Origin: Bacillota bacterium
GTDB lineage: Bacteria; Bacillota_A; Clostridia; Christensenellales; Aristaeellaceae
Reading direction: 5' to 3'
Assembly (NCBI GenBank): GCA_023421735.1
Contig: JAEZSP010000020.1
Span: 5,648-69,647, forward strand
DNA: 64,000 nt
This document shows, piece by piece, positions 8,014-18,112 of the stretch. A program made the position numbers and the translations under genes. Every line of letters starts with the position of its first letter. The first letter of the stretch is position 1. A model generated the notes under the pieces. The model did not search any database, was not told the DNA's origin, and saw nothing but the letters and a program-made list of their open reading frames with translations.

Positions 8014-9099
8014 ATGAGCGCAGAGCTTATCCAATTTAATTCCGGCGACCATGTTCTGGGCGGTAAAAACATAACTGAAGCAATCTCATCCGACGGTGAT
8101 GTCGTTTTCAACGAAAGCTACATCGTTGTCGGCGCTCTATTAGAGGGAGCGCACATTCACGCTACCTATGATCTGAGGGTACTAGGCAATATTAAAGCCG
8201 AGAATATTACTGTTAACGGCTCACTATTTGTGGACGGAGATATTGATGCTGATTCACTTGTCTGCCGCGGGACTTTTTTCTGTGCCGGAAAAGCCAGAAT
8301 TAAAAAGATTGAATTTGGCAGCTATTCGGCTTCCGGTTCTTTGGTTAGCGAAGAGCTTCGCGTTTCCGGTGATTTATTTGTTCGCACAACCGTTGATACT
8401 AACACTTTGCTTGAAGCGGACGGTTTAGTGATTGCCGGTGAAGGAATAATGGGTGATGGTGAATTCAAGGCTAAGGCTGCTATCGCCAATGAATATTTTG
8501 AGTTTTCAGGTAAAAACAGCAGCAATGTATTTGAAATCTCTACGATGGACTTTTCGGACAAAACCGAGCAATCCGAACCGGTAGCCGTCAAGGGAACTAT
8601 TGACCTCGATAGTATGGAAATCGGCACTGCGATAGAGAGTTTCAACAAAGTGCTTACCCGTAGCATTAATGAATGGACGGCACTCGAGGAGGATGAATTG
8701 GTTAAGGCTTTCCGCTCTACTGCAGCAGATTTGCCTGATTTGCATTCTGTCGATGACATTATTGATTTTATCGTTGAGCTTTCCTATAAACGTGAAATAA
8801 AGAATTTTAGGGATTATTTGTATATTCTCTTCGCTAAACACGTTTTTCCGGAGGAACTTGCAAAGTATGAAACACTTGAGCCGGTCCTCTCGGAAATGTT
8901 CAATGCGGCTTCGCTCAAACTTACCGAGCTCGAGTTTAAGGCTAAGAACATAGAAGACTTTGCACGTTCTATTTACATCCTAAGCAAATTTTACTGTAAA
9001 TCTCCTATTAGCCTCGCAGATGGTGCAGATAAAATCTTTTCTTCAATTGGTCTCCGGTATTCTACCGTAGAGCACGCGTGGAGGACTTATAATGGATAA
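8014..9099 (+). CDS. Bactofilin-like beta-repeat protein with helical C-terminus
   Basis: The first 170 residues of this 361-residue protein are a run of short beta repeats with regularly spaced glycine and hydrophobic residues: DLRVLGNIKAENITVNGSLF, then DGDIDADSLVCRGTFF, then SGSLVSEELRVSGDLF. This resembles the beta-solenoid of bactofilins (polymer-forming cytoskeletal proteins). The remaining 180 residues are helical and unfamiliar. AGGAGG precedes the ATG, and the stop overlaps the next gene by eight bases, so it is a firm part of the operon. It could form a filament or scaffold for the helicase complex. That role is inference: no member of this type is part of DISARM as described. Confidence 0.7.
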   Translation: MSAELIQFNSGDHVLGGKNITEAISSDGDVVFNESYIVVGALLEGAHIHATYDLRVLGNIKAENITVNGSLFVDGDIDADSLVCRGTFFCAGKARIKKIEFGSYSASGSLVSEELRVSGDLFVRTTVDTNTLLEADGLVIAGEGIMGDGEFKAKAAIANEYFEFSGKNSSNVFEISTMDFSDKTEQSEPVAVKGTIDLDSMEIGTAIESFNKVLTRSINEWTALEEDELVKAFRSTAADLPDLHSVDDIIDFIVELSYKREIKNFRDYLYILFAKHVFPEELAKYETLEPVLSEMFNAASLKLTELEFKAKNIEDFARSIYILSKFYCKSPISLADGADKIFSSIGLRYSTVEHAWRTYNG

Positions 9100-12000
9100 A
9101 CTAAAAAAAGCAAGACAATTGTTATCGACAGACATTCTGCATAACTTTATCGGCAGAATTACTGGCTCAGGTCTAAGGCGAATTGTCGGTAGTAACCCGG
9201 AAAATGTACTTCTTGTTGGAAAACTGATGTCCGCAAAGGATTCTGACGGGGCTAACATCAATTCTTCAAAAACCTTTATTGAAAGTATTGGTACCGACTT
9301 TTACATAAGTGGAGCCGACCGTGACACCGCTTATATTAAGATTACTCCGCAAGGCGATTTTTATTATCGAGTCTATCCTTTACTCAAGGAACAACGTGAG
9401 GCGATGGTCCAAGAAATCAATGAGTCCAAAGGTAGTTTCAACTACACTGACTTTAGTGAGGTTATCGTTGATTTCGAAGAGAATCCAAAGCCTTTTGCGG
9501 ACATCCAGCTTAAACTGATTCCAGTTTACAAAAAAGTTAGCTTGAGCTCTTTAAGCGCTCAAATCAGCTTTTGGCTTAAAGACATACTTGACGATAGTGG
9601 CGAGTGTGGCTTTGTCGGCGAGACTCATACTCTTAACTCGCAATTGAAAGACTTCTTACAAGATCTCCAAGCTGGTGTTAATGCCGACCCAGAGACGATG
9701 TTAAGGGTGGTAACGGAGTCGACCAAAGTTTCTGACCTTTACGATGAGAGAACTTTCGCATCTTTCTTACGGCAAAATGTTAATTCCAAGGTCGAGCAGC
9801 AAAATCAGAATTGGCAGATTTATTTTGATATTCAAGTGAAGAAAATCGGAACCGATTACCTTGTTTCGATATATCTCGTCAACAATTCTATCGTTCTCTA
9901 CTCTAATGCACACCGCTCCCGCAAGGACGATAAATCCACAATAGAGACATTGTTTAACTCTGGAATGCGTGTTAATCTCGAAGGGGCTAAATTCTGCTCG
10001 ATTGAGCTTGACTCCTTCGCTGACGACTATAAATATGACAAAACTCAATATGCACTCAGCAATAACTGCTCGGTAAAGTATTTCGAAGCGGAAAACGCTT
10101 TACAGACCAACCATCTCCCGCTCTACGAGCAGTATCGCCTTATCACTAATGATAGTCTTGCGGTGAAGTTCGCGGATCTAATTAATGACCCGATTAATAC
10201 TCTCGAAGGCGTTCTTTCGAATATGCGAAATGAGTTTAAATCTTGGCTACGTTATCGTCAACAGAAAGAGCCTATACTTACTCCCGTTGGTAAAGAAAAG
10301 CTTCTGGGTGAAATTCGTGGCTTTGAGGATGAAATCTCAAACTTCGAACTCGGAATCAACGTGCTCAAAAACTACCCGCCAGTTCGCGAGAGCTTCATCC
10401 AGATGAATCAGGCTTTCTCGGCTTCTGCAAAAGGCTACTCAACTTGGCGTTTATTCCAGATAGTGTTTATCGTTTCTATGTTGCCAGATATCGTAGCCTG
10501 CGACCCAGATATGATGCCTGAAGAAGAAAAAGCGGAAACACATCTTTCTTCTATGGCTTTGCTGTATTTCCCGACCGGCGGTGGTAAAACAGAAGCCTTC
10601 TTGGGTGCGCTGGTGTTTAATCTTTTCTTCGATCGACATCGTGGAAAAAACTACGGCGTAACGAGCATTCTGCGTTATCCGCTCAGACTTCTCTCGGTTC
10701 AGCAAATTCAGCGTTTGGCTAACATTTTAGCGCAAGCTGAGCTGATACGCCGTGCTGACCCAACCATTGAAAAAACCGAGGGTTTCTCGCTGGGTTATTT
10801 TGTGGGCGACAATAACACGCCTAATAGCATGAGCGCAAAGGAGTACGCACAGTACCGGGAAATGACTCAACAACAACGAGACGAACATAGAATCTTGGAT
10901 ATATGTCCTTTCTGCGGCAAACCAACCGTTCATCTTACAGCCAACGAAGATATGGGGAGGCTTATTCATTACTGCGACAATCACGATTGCCCTTCGGGAG
11001 GTATTCTGCCGATTTATGTCGTTGACACAGAGATTTATAGGTTCTTGCCTAGTGCGATTATTAGCACAGTTGATAAATTTGCAATTATTGGCTGCAACGC
11101 GAATTTCCGTAATATTTTAAATGGTGCAGAATATAGATGCCCGCTCCACGGCTATACGTCCAAGCGGAAATGTATTGAACCGACCTGCAAGTGTGAAGTA
11201 GATAAATATGAGAAAGTCGTCATGTATGATCCTGCTCCGACATTATTCATTCAGGACGAATTGCACTTGCTCCGCGAGTCATTAGGCGCATATGCCGCAC
11301 ACTATGAGTCATTTATTGAGTATTTCATTAAGAATTTCTCAAAATCCAAGCGTGACCTCAAGGTGATCGGTGCAACTGCAACAATTTCTTCTTACCAAGA
11401 GCAGGTTTACCATTTGTATGGTCGCAATCCGATTCGATTCCCTTGCGAATCGCCTTACATAGATAAGAATTTTTATGCCAAAATTGATGATAACGATCTG
11501 CAACGTCAGATATTAGGCTATGCGCCATATGGCAAAGCAATTGTCTATAGCGTAGTTTACTCGTTGAAGTATATGCGAGAGGCTGTTCACGAGTATTATC
11601 ATGCGCCGGAGAAGATCCTTGCTATCCCCGGCATCGGAATCGATACCATTGAGGAAGCCCTAGAAATCCTCAAAGATTATTGGATTTTCCTCGAATACAA
11701 CAATGTCAAGCGCGACGGCAATAACGTAGATGGTGCGATCAAAACTCCGGTTAATGAAGAATTGAGCAGCGCGGGGATTATTCCATTCAAGACCCGTGCT
11801 ATGACCGGAGATGAGTCCTTCCAAGATGTTCGTGAAGTTCTTGCTGATGTAGAAAACAATAAGGATGTCTATAATGGCGTGAACCTGATTACTGCGACTA
11901 ACATGATTTCTCATGGCGTGGATGCCGACAGGTTTAATATCATGTTCTTCTACGGAATTCCTGGCAATATGTCCGAATACATTCAGGCCTATTCTCGTAC

Positions 12001-12523
12001 CGGGCGCAAGCATACCAGTATTGTTGTCGACCTGATTCGCCCCAGCCGTGAAACCGACCGAAGTTATCTGAAGAATTTCACAAGTATCCATAAATACAAA
12101 GATCTGTTGGTTGAACCAGTACCAATTAACCGCTGGGCAACGAAGGCAGTTGATATCACATTGCCGGGCATTTTCACAGGCTTACTTTTCACAGTTTATG
12201 ACCCCGAGCTGCAATACTCGACCGGAACGCTGTTTTTTATGAAGAATATACGAAAAGCCATTAAGGACAACTTGCTCTACAAAGAGACTATTAAGGAGCA
12301 ACTTTACCGTGCCTATGGCTGCACGGAAGATGATGGCGCGACGCAAGACCTAGGCAACCAATACAGTCAGAAGATTTCCGATTTTGTCGACAATCTTTTT
12401 ATCCAGATTGGGGATAGAAGCTGGAGCGACGAAAACATTTTTACAGGCTTCAGCCTAATGGGATACCGGATTATGAACAGTCTGCGGGATACGGATACTG
12501 CGCTAATTATCGAACTTGAATGA
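9092..12523 (+). CDS. DrmA-like SF2 helicase
   Basis: This 1143-residue protein matches the DISARM DrmA helicase in length and motif order. It has an N-terminal region of about 480 residues, Walker A FPTGGGKTEAF (about 492), Walker B FIQDELHLL (about 718), motif III GATATIS (about 759), motif V LITATNMISHGVDADRFN and motif VI QAYSRTGRK (about 965). Cysteine clusters sit between the helicase motifs (CPFCGKP about 605, and C-x-H and C-x-C groups about 632 and 682-702), suggesting an inserted zinc module. In DISARM, DrmA works with DrmB to engage incoming DNA and block phage. Here it is followed directly by a DrmB-like gene (overlap of stop and start). The name is a family-level match by motif, not a sequence search. 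Confidence 0.85.
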   Translation: MDKLKKARQLLSTDILHNFIGRITGSGLRRIVGSNPENVLLVGKLMSAKDSDGANINSSKTFIESIGTDFYISGADRDTAYIKITPQGDFYYRVYPLLKEQREAMVQEINESKGSFNYTDFSEVIVDFEENPKPFADIQLKLIPVYKKVSLSSLSAQISFWLKDILDDSGECGFVGETHTLNSQLKDFLQDLQAGVNADPETMLRVVTESTKVSDLYDERTFASFLRQNVNSKVEQQNQNWQIYFDIQVKKIGTDYLVSIYLVNNSIVLYSNAHRSRKDDKSTIETLFNSGMRVNLEGAKFCSIELDSFADDYKYDKTQYALSNNCSVKYFEAENALQTNHLPLYEQYRLITNDSLAVKFADLINDPINTLEGVLSNMRNEFKSWLRYRQQKEPILTPVGKEKLLGEIRGFEDEISNFELGINVLKNYPPVRESFIQMNQAFSASAKGYSTWRLFQIVFIVSMLPDIVACDPDMMPEEEKAETHLSSMALLYFPTGGGKTEAFLGALVFNLFFDRHRGKNYGVTSILRYPLRLLSVQQIQRLANILAQAELIRRADPTIEKTEGFSLGYFVGDNNTPNSMSAKEYAQYREMTQQQRDEHRILDICPFCGKPTVHLTANEDMGRLIHYCDNHDCPSGGILPIYVVDTEIYRFLPSAIISTVDKFAIIGCNANFRNILNGAEYRCPLHGYTSKRKCIEPTCKCEVDKYEKVVMYDPAPTLFIQDELHLLRESLGAYAAHYESFIEYFIKNFSKSKRDLKVIGATATISSYQEQVYHLYGRNPIRFPCESPYIDKNFYAKIDDNDLQRQILGYAPYGKAIVYSVVYSLKYMREAVHEYYHAPEKILAIPGIGIDTIEEALEILKDYWIFLEYNNVKRDGNNVDGAIKTPVNEELSSAGIIPFKTRAMTGDESFQDVREVLADVENNKDVYNGVNLITATNMISHGVDADRFNIMFFYGIPGNMSEYIQAYSRTGRKHTSIVVDLIRPSRETDRSYLKNFTSIHKYKDLLVEPVPINRWATKAVDITLPGIFTGLLFTVYDPELQYSTGTLFFMKNIRKAIKDNLLYKETIKEQLYRAYGCTEDDGATQDLGNQYSQKISDFVDNLFIQIGDRSWSDENIFTGFSLMGYRIMNSLRDTDTALIIELE

Positions 12524-12537
12524 TGGAGGGATTTAGC

Positions 12538-14412
12538 TTGAAATACCAGATGAAACGAGGGGTTTCCCAATCCTTATATAAGCATTTACCGGAGAGCTGG
12601 ATCGACTTCCCGGTTCGTGGCGATGAACGTTATAACTATATAGCGCATGTTAAGCGTTGGAATAGCGAAAAGCTCGATAGCATTAACAAACGTCGCCTCA
12701 TTCGCGTCGTGAATCAGGCCATAGAAGCCTTTGGTACCGTAGTTGGAGAAGGTGCATCGATAGACAATACGGTGGGCTATGGAACTGGGCTAACGGTCGA
12801 GAATTGCAATGTTCTCAATCCAAAGCATGACAGCGATGAACGTGGTATTGTTGCGGAACTTAGCCCTTTGACCTTCTATTGCCCCGAATGTCATCACGTC
12901 TACCAGTTTAAGGACGCTGATTCCTATCAACGGAATCGGAAGTGCCGTCGATGTCATGTTGAATTAAAGCAGTTCCGACAGATTTACTTCTGCAAATGCG
13001 GCTTTGCAACCGATAAACATCCGGTCTATTGCCGCAAGTGCAAATCAAATGAAAATATCACTTGGAGTGGAAAGCTGGGAGATTATAATTTCCGTTGCAT
13101 AAAATGTGGCGAGAAAATCCCGATGTTCAAAATCTGTGATAGCTGCGGTACCAGATTAGCTCCTAAGATTGCTCTTGATCCCGCGCAGTATTTTGCTTAC
13201 AGTCTAAGCTTAATTGACATTATTAATGAGAAAGTTGAGCGGTTCATAAGCGAAACAGGCCATGGCCCGTTTCTTACTGTAGCCTGTTGGCTAGGGATAA
13301 TTACCCGCGATGAGCTAAATGAGGTAATTGAGAAAGGTATTATTTCGGACCCGGAATCTTTTCAGAAAAAGTATAAGGAAAGCTACGATATGTTTATTCT
13401 GGCGGGGCTCGACCATACCAGTGCGGATAACGCTGCAAAAACTATCGCTAACAAAGACTGTGGTAGCAATTACTTAAACATTGCTAATAAATTGCGCGGA
13501 CAAATTTTCTCATCTCAGGAGAGCTTAACTAAAACCTCCGAAGCACTGTTAGAGTACATTTTCGTTAAAGAGCTTAAAGACCGCTCGTCTCTAAAAGACG
13601 CACAGTCGATTTCGCGCATGTTGAACACGAATGCCAACCCTGAAGAATTCGAGGTAATTGCGAAAAAGAGAGCCATTGCCGATGTTCAAGTCTGCGGAAG
13701 CATTCCATTTATTTCTTGCTCGTATGGCTATACCAGAGAAAAATCCGAGCCAGAAGAAGGTGTAGTGCTCCATGCATTCCGCGAGGAACATAACGGAATT
13801 AAGAACATCTATGCCGCAAAGCTCAACACCGAAGGCGTACTGTTTGAATTTGACCGCGTTAAGATACTCCAGTGGCTAGTCAAGAACGACTATGTTGCTT
13901 CTGACGATTTGCCTGATTTCAGCGACGAATCCGCCGTCAAGCTCTGGTTTGTGAACAATATTCGTCCGGAATTGGTGAAGCCTTTCTCCAAGATTGATCC
14001 GCAGAATGCGGCCACGTTCTATGTCTATAATCTAATTCACACACTTTCGCATCTGTTAATTCGGAGCGCGGCTGGAATGTGTGGTTTGGATAAGAACTCG
14101 ATCTCTGAGTATATCCTGCCTTCGGTCCCGGCAGTTCTAGTTTATTGCCAAAACTCTCAAGGCTTCAATTTGGGAGCACTGTTTAATCTCTTTGAAGCCT
14201 ATTTTGACAAGTGGATGAAAACGGCTTTCTCGAGTGCCCAGAAGTGTATCTTTGATCCGATTTGCATCGAGCGTTATAAAGCGTGTACTGGATGCTTGTT
14301 TCTGAATGAGGTTTCGTGCCAACATTTTAACCATGATTTGGATCGTGCGTTAGTTATTGGTTTCGTAGACCGTGCCTCCGGAACAAGACATTACGGTTTC
14401 TGGGAGGACTAG
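12538..14412 (+). CDS. DrmB-like DUF1998 zinc protein
   Basis: The 624-residue product has a zinc-ribbon array (about 110-210: CPECHHVY, CRRCH, FCKCGF, YCRKCKSN, CIKCGEKIP, CDSCG) and a C-terminal DUF1998 region with HTLSHLLIRSAAGMCGL (about 500) and the cysteine group CIFDPIC, then CTGCLFLNEVSC (about 570-594). This is the architecture of DISARM DrmB, the partner of DrmA. I prefer the TTG at 12538, which follows GGAGGG with seven bases of spacing. An in-frame ATG at 12520 overlaps the DrmA-like stop but has no ribosome site. It probably forms a DNA-binding complex with the DrmA-like helicase. The next gene follows after three bases. Confidence 0.83.
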   Translation: MKYQMKRGVSQSLYKHLPESWIDFPVRGDERYNYIAHVKRWNSEKLDSINKRRLIRVVNQAIEAFGTVVGEGASIDNTVGYGTGLTVENCNVLNPKHDSDERGIVAELSPLTFYCPECHHVYQFKDADSYQRNRKCRRCHVELKQFRQIYFCKCGFATDKHPVYCRKCKSNENITWSGKLGDYNFRCIKCGEKIPMFKICDSCGTRLAPKIALDPAQYFAYSLSLIDIINEKVERFISETGHGPFLTVACWLGIITRDELNEVIEKGIISDPESFQKKYKESYDMFILAGLDHTSADNAAKTIANKDCGSNYLNIANKLRGQIFSSQESLTKTSEALLEYIFVKELKDRSSLKDAQSISRMLNTNANPEEFEVIAKKRAIADVQVCGSIPFISCSYGYTREKSEPEEGVVLHAFREEHNGIKNIYAAKLNTEGVLFEFDRVKILQWLVKNDYVASDDLPDFSDESAVKLWFVNNIRPELVKPFSKIDPQNAATFYVYNLIHTLSHLLIRSAAGMCGLDKNSISEYILPSVPAVLVYCQNSQGFNLGALFNLFEAYFDKWMKTAFSSAQKCIFDPICIERYKACTGCLFLNEVSCQHFNHDLDRALVIGFVDRASGTRHYGFWED

Positions 14413-14415
14413 GTC

Positions 14416-16050
14416 ATGGCTATTATGTATCCAACTGACATTGAAAACTACGATTATACTCCTTCGGAAAAATTTTTGTATGAAGAGTTTGAACGGAGAC
14501 TTCCAGAGAAATACCACGTCTTTTATTCTGTACGCTGGTTTGAAACTGAGGATGGCAAGCGTATCGATAGTGAGAGTGATTTCATTATCTTTGACCCCTC
14601 CTTTGGCTATATTACTGTTGAAGTTAAAGGTGGTAAGGATATTATTCAGGACGGAGATGTCTGGTATCTCGTAGAAACGAAAAATGGCGAAGAGTCAACA
14701 AGAAAACTCAAATGTAGCCCATATACGCAAGCAGAAAAAAGTATGCGCCATTTTTACAAATACTTTCATGAAGAGTTTCATCAGTCGTTCAATGGTACTT
14801 ATGGCTTTGCAGTAGCTTTCCCTTGGTATTCATCAGAGAAAATAATTAGTAGCGGTAGCCCACGCGAGGTTACGATTGATATGACGGATATCGATAATCT
14901 GCAGCAAAAAGTTAATGCGATTTTCCACTACTGGAAAAACAAACGAAACCTTGCAATTCCGTTTTCTTTTTCTCAGAGGCAACGCTTTATCTCGCTCATA
15001 AATAAGCGCATTTCTCTGTCTGCTGCAGCTGGGGCGTTAATTCCCATCCGCGCAAAGGAGTTTTCTAAAATTAACGCTATTCAGGACAGCATACTTGACG
15101 CGGTCTATAATTACCGCGAGCTTCGTTTCGTTGGCGGAGCCGGTACGGGCAAAACATTTATCGGCGCTAAAAAGGCCATCAGCGAAGCCAAAGGGGGCAA
15201 GAAAGTCCTGTTCACCTGTTGCAGTGCTGCCCTAACCGAATATGTTAAGCATGAAATATTGCATGATACGGACCAGATTACTTGCCTTAACTTCGAAGGG
15301 CTTATGCGCAAGCTATTTTCTACGTCCTATGAAGAAATAGTGACCGCTGGAAAAGGATTCTTTGACTCTATGGACGACATTCCAGATTCGGACAAATATA
15401 ATTGCATCATTGTTGATGAAGCTCAAGATTACGATTTGGATATGGGCTTAACAATTCGGGCACTGCTGAAGCCGAATTATTCCTGCTTTTACGTGTTTTT
15501 TGATGAAAATCAAAATGTTTTTTCAAAAAACTTTGAGAATTCTTTTGCCATCGAATATCCGCCAATTATCTTGCGCTACAATATTCGAAACACCGGCAGA
15601 ATATACGAGAACGCTATTAATCGCACCGGCCTTGGCAGAGAGACAGTTGCCAGCACCTTGCTTGGCATTGAGCCGGAATGCTTTGATTACAAGAATGCCG
15701 GTCAGTGCAAGAAAGCTCTCACTAATATCGTTAATCGGTTGACTCAGAAAGAGTTTGTTTCGCCAAAATCTATTGTCATTCTCTCAAATAAACCATACGA
15801 GAACTCTGTTTTGAAAGATGAAGAGCTTGTTGGGCAATTCGTGATCGACAAAGTCGAAAAAAAGAGTATAATGTCAGATGACGCGATTCGTTTCAGTACC
15901 GTTAAGAACTACAAGGGTATGGAAGCAGATATTGTTATATATCTTAATCATACCGAAGGGGCGAATTTAGCCACAGAGCAGCTCTGTGAATCTTACGTTG
16001 CGCTCACAAGACCGAGATACTATCTCTACGTCTTGAACGTGAGCGCATAG
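14416..16050 (+). CDS. NERD nuclease domain fused to SF1 helicase
   Basis: The 544-residue protein begins with a NERD (nuclease-related) domain of the PD-(D/E)XK fold: SESDFIIFDPSFGYITVEVKGG at about 53-75 supplies the D...E-x-K active-site pattern. A UvrD-like helicase follows: Walker A GGAGTGKTF (about 240), Walker B IIVDEAQDYD (about 333), FFDENQNVF and motif VI YVALTRPRYYLYV (about 527). A nuclease joined to a helicase is a natural effector for degrading foreign DNA, and it is the only plain nuclease signature in this operon. It lies three bases after the DrmB-like gene and ten before the radical SAM gene. Confidence 0.85.
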   Translation: MAIMYPTDIENYDYTPSEKFLYEEFERRLPEKYHVFYSVRWFETEDGKRIDSESDFIIFDPSFGYITVEVKGGKDIIQDGDVWYLVETKNGEESTRKLKCSPYTQAEKSMRHFYKYFHEEFHQSFNGTYGFAVAFPWYSSEKIISSGSPREVTIDMTDIDNLQQKVNAIFHYWKNKRNLAIPFSFSQRQRFISLINKRISLSAAAGALIPIRAKEFSKINAIQDSILDAVYNYRELRFVGGAGTGKTFIGAKKAISEAKGGKKVLFTCCSAALTEYVKHEILHDTDQITCLNFEGLMRKLFSTSYEEIVTAGKGFFDSMDDIPDSDKYNCIIVDEAQDYDLDMGLTIRALLKPNYSCFYVFFDENQNVFSKNFENSFAIEYPPIILRYNIRNTGRIYENAINRTGLGRETVASTLLGIEPECFDYKNAGQCKKALTNIVNRLTQKEFVSPKSIVILSNKPYENSVLKDEELVGQFVIDKVEKKSIMSDDAIRFSTVKNYKGMEADIVIYLNHTEGANLATEQLCESYVALTRPRYYLYVLNVSA

Positions 16051-16060
16051 GTGGTGACCC

Positions 16061-18112
16061 ATGTCAAACATTTTATTGATTGAACCTAATTATAAGTGTA
16101 AACAGCCGCCGCTTGGTCTTATGAAAATATCTTATTTTCATAAGAATGTTATGCATGACTATATTCGGTTTACTAAGGGTGAACTCCCGAAAGTGCTTGC
16201 CGGTACCAACTGGGACCACATCTATGTTACTACGCTGTTCACCTTTGAGTGGAAGGTAACGATTGAGGCTATCGAGTACGCAAAGACCTTGGTAAGCTCC
16301 TTAGACCAAATTACTGTCGGTGGCATAGCCGCAACTATGTTGCCGGAACAGATATACGAAGAAACCGGTATTCATCCTGTGTGCGGATTGTTGAACGAGC
16401 CAAGAAAGCTTGGGCTACTAGGGGATGAATGTATAGACCAGATTGTACCGGATTATTCTATGCTCGATGATATCGACTATGACTATCCTTTTAACGATGC
16501 CTATTTTTTAAGCGCAACCAAGGGTTGCGGCAATAAGTGCGGTTTTTGCGCTGTCCAGACCTTAGAGCCCACGTTTGTTCCTTATATTGACATCAAGGAT
16601 AGAATGGCGGCGATTGATAAAGAATTCGGCCCGAAAAAAGACCTGATTCTGATGGATAATAACGTACTCCGCTCGCCTCGCTTCAATGAAATAATTGATG
16701 ATATTATCGCTGCAGGTTTCGGCAAGGGTGCAACCTATCTTAATCCCAAAACAGGTAAGGTTGTTCAGCGTTACATAGACTTTAACCAAGGACTTGATGC
16801 CCTATTCTTAAACGATGCCAAAGCTAAGCGTTTGGGCGAGATTGCTCTACGACCGGCCAGAGTAGCCTTTGACCATATTGAAGACCGAGATATCTACGAG
16901 CGGGCGCTCCGGTTATGCGCCAAGTACGGCATTAATGAACTGTCCAACTACGTGTTGTATAACAGTGAGGATTTCGGCGGTAAAGGCAAAAAATATCGCG
17001 CTGATACACCTGAAGACCTCTATGAGCGCATGCGTATTACCCTTGACCTTAAAGATGAGCTAAATATTGGACGCCCTATTGAAGAGAAAATTGCTGCTTT
17101 CTCTTTCCCAATGCGCTATATCCCGTTATCGGCATATGAACGGGGCTATATTGGATCAATGTGGAACGCAAAGTACTTGCGCGCTGTTCAGCGGATGTTA
17201 GTTCCGACTCAAGGCAAAGGCGTCTGTAGCCGGAATTTCTTTGAGGCAGACTTCGGTAAGAGCGCTGAGGAATTTGTGCGCTTCCTCAGTATGCCGGAAA
17301 AACTTATTGCTAATCGAGGCAAGATAAGCAAGACTTCGCGTGGAAAAACAAAAGAAACTGAAGAGGAATATGCTATCAGAAAAAGTGAATGGGAGCGCGA
17401 CCAAAAGAAGATAGCCATCTGGATTGATCTGTTTGATCAGCTTGGCCCAGAACATGAGGATTTCATCGACCTTATCGGAAGCAATGAATATCTCCCGGAA
17501 ACTTTTCTTGGGATTAATTCATCTCTGCAACGCAAACTTTTCTTGCTCTATTTGACTACGCCTCGGCTGTTTGCCCTGCTTGGCAAAATTGATTCAAGCT
17601 CCCCAACATACAAGCTCGTTTATAACTTTGTAACTGAAGAGTGTCCATCTCTTTATCAAGATTTGCTCAACCTTCTGGCAAGAAACGAAGGCCAACAGAT
17701 CTATATCTTCTCGAATTTCATCAGCTTCTTCGGCAAGGCAGGAGTAAAAGACCTTCTTGCTCAGATATCTGGTGCGGACTTTGCAGTTGATAAACAACTT
17801 GCTAAGTGGGATACCATTTGCAAAAAAAGCGGTGTCGAGTATATCGATTTTGAGTTGATTCGCGTTTACCGCCGCTATATCGATCTCGGTGCGCTTCCAG
17901 AGCAGGTGCACAAACTTGCTTACAACTATATTCTGTCTATGGATATGATTGAGCTAGCCGTATTTCTTAAGGATTATCAGGAAAGCTTCGAGCAAAAGCT
18001 GCTTTCCATAGTTGATTCGGAGAAGGGTGCGGAGATTCTGAGGAAAATAAGCAAATCTATATCTAACAACATTCAACTCAAGTTATATAATCTTTTGGAG
18101 GGGAACCAATGA
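16061..18112 (+). CDS. Radical SAM enzyme with B12-binding-like N-terminus
   Basis: The 683-residue protein has an N-terminal Rossmann-like region (ILLIEPNY, later ITVGGIAATMLPEQI) like the B12-binding domain of many radical SAM enzymes, although I see no D-x-H-x-x-G cobalamin motif. Next comes a radical SAM core with the iron-sulfur cluster motif C-GNK-C-GF-C (about 155-162) and later strands (LILMDNNVL; RPARVAFDHIEDRD). The last 300 residues are helical and unfamiliar. The substrate is unknown; in this setting it could modify DNA, a nucleotide or a partner protein. Its stop overlaps the start of the last gene by four bases, so it belongs to the operon. Confidence 0.8.
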   Translation: MSNILLIEPNYKCKQPPLGLMKISYFHKNVMHDYIRFTKGELPKVLAGTNWDHIYVTTLFTFEWKVTIEAIEYAKTLVSSLDQITVGGIAATMLPEQIYEETGIHPVCGLLNEPRKLGLLGDECIDQIVPDYSMLDDIDYDYPFNDAYFLSATKGCGNKCGFCAVQTLEPTFVPYIDIKDRMAAIDKEFGPKKDLILMDNNVLRSPRFNEIIDDIIAAGFGKGATYLNPKTGKVVQRYIDFNQGLDALFLNDAKAKRLGEIALRPARVAFDHIEDRDIYERALRLCAKYGINELSNYVLYNSEDFGGKGKKYRADTPEDLYERMRITLDLKDELNIGRPIEEKIAAFSFPMRYIPLSAYERGYIGSMWNAKYLRAVQRMLVPTQGKGVCSRNFFEADFGKSAEEFVRFLSMPEKLIANRGKISKTSRGKTKETEEEYAIRKSEWERDQKKIAIWIDLFDQLGPEHEDFIDLIGSNEYLPETFLGINSSLQRKLFLLYLTTPRLFALLGKIDSSSPTYKLVYNFVTEECPSLYQDLLNLLARNEGQQIYIFSNFISFFGKAGVKDLLAQISGADFAVDKQLAKWDTICKKSGVEYIDFELIRVYRRYIDLGALPEQVHKLAYNYILSMDMIELAVFLKDYQESFEQKLLSIVDSEKGAEILRKISKSISNNIQLKLYNLLEGNQ

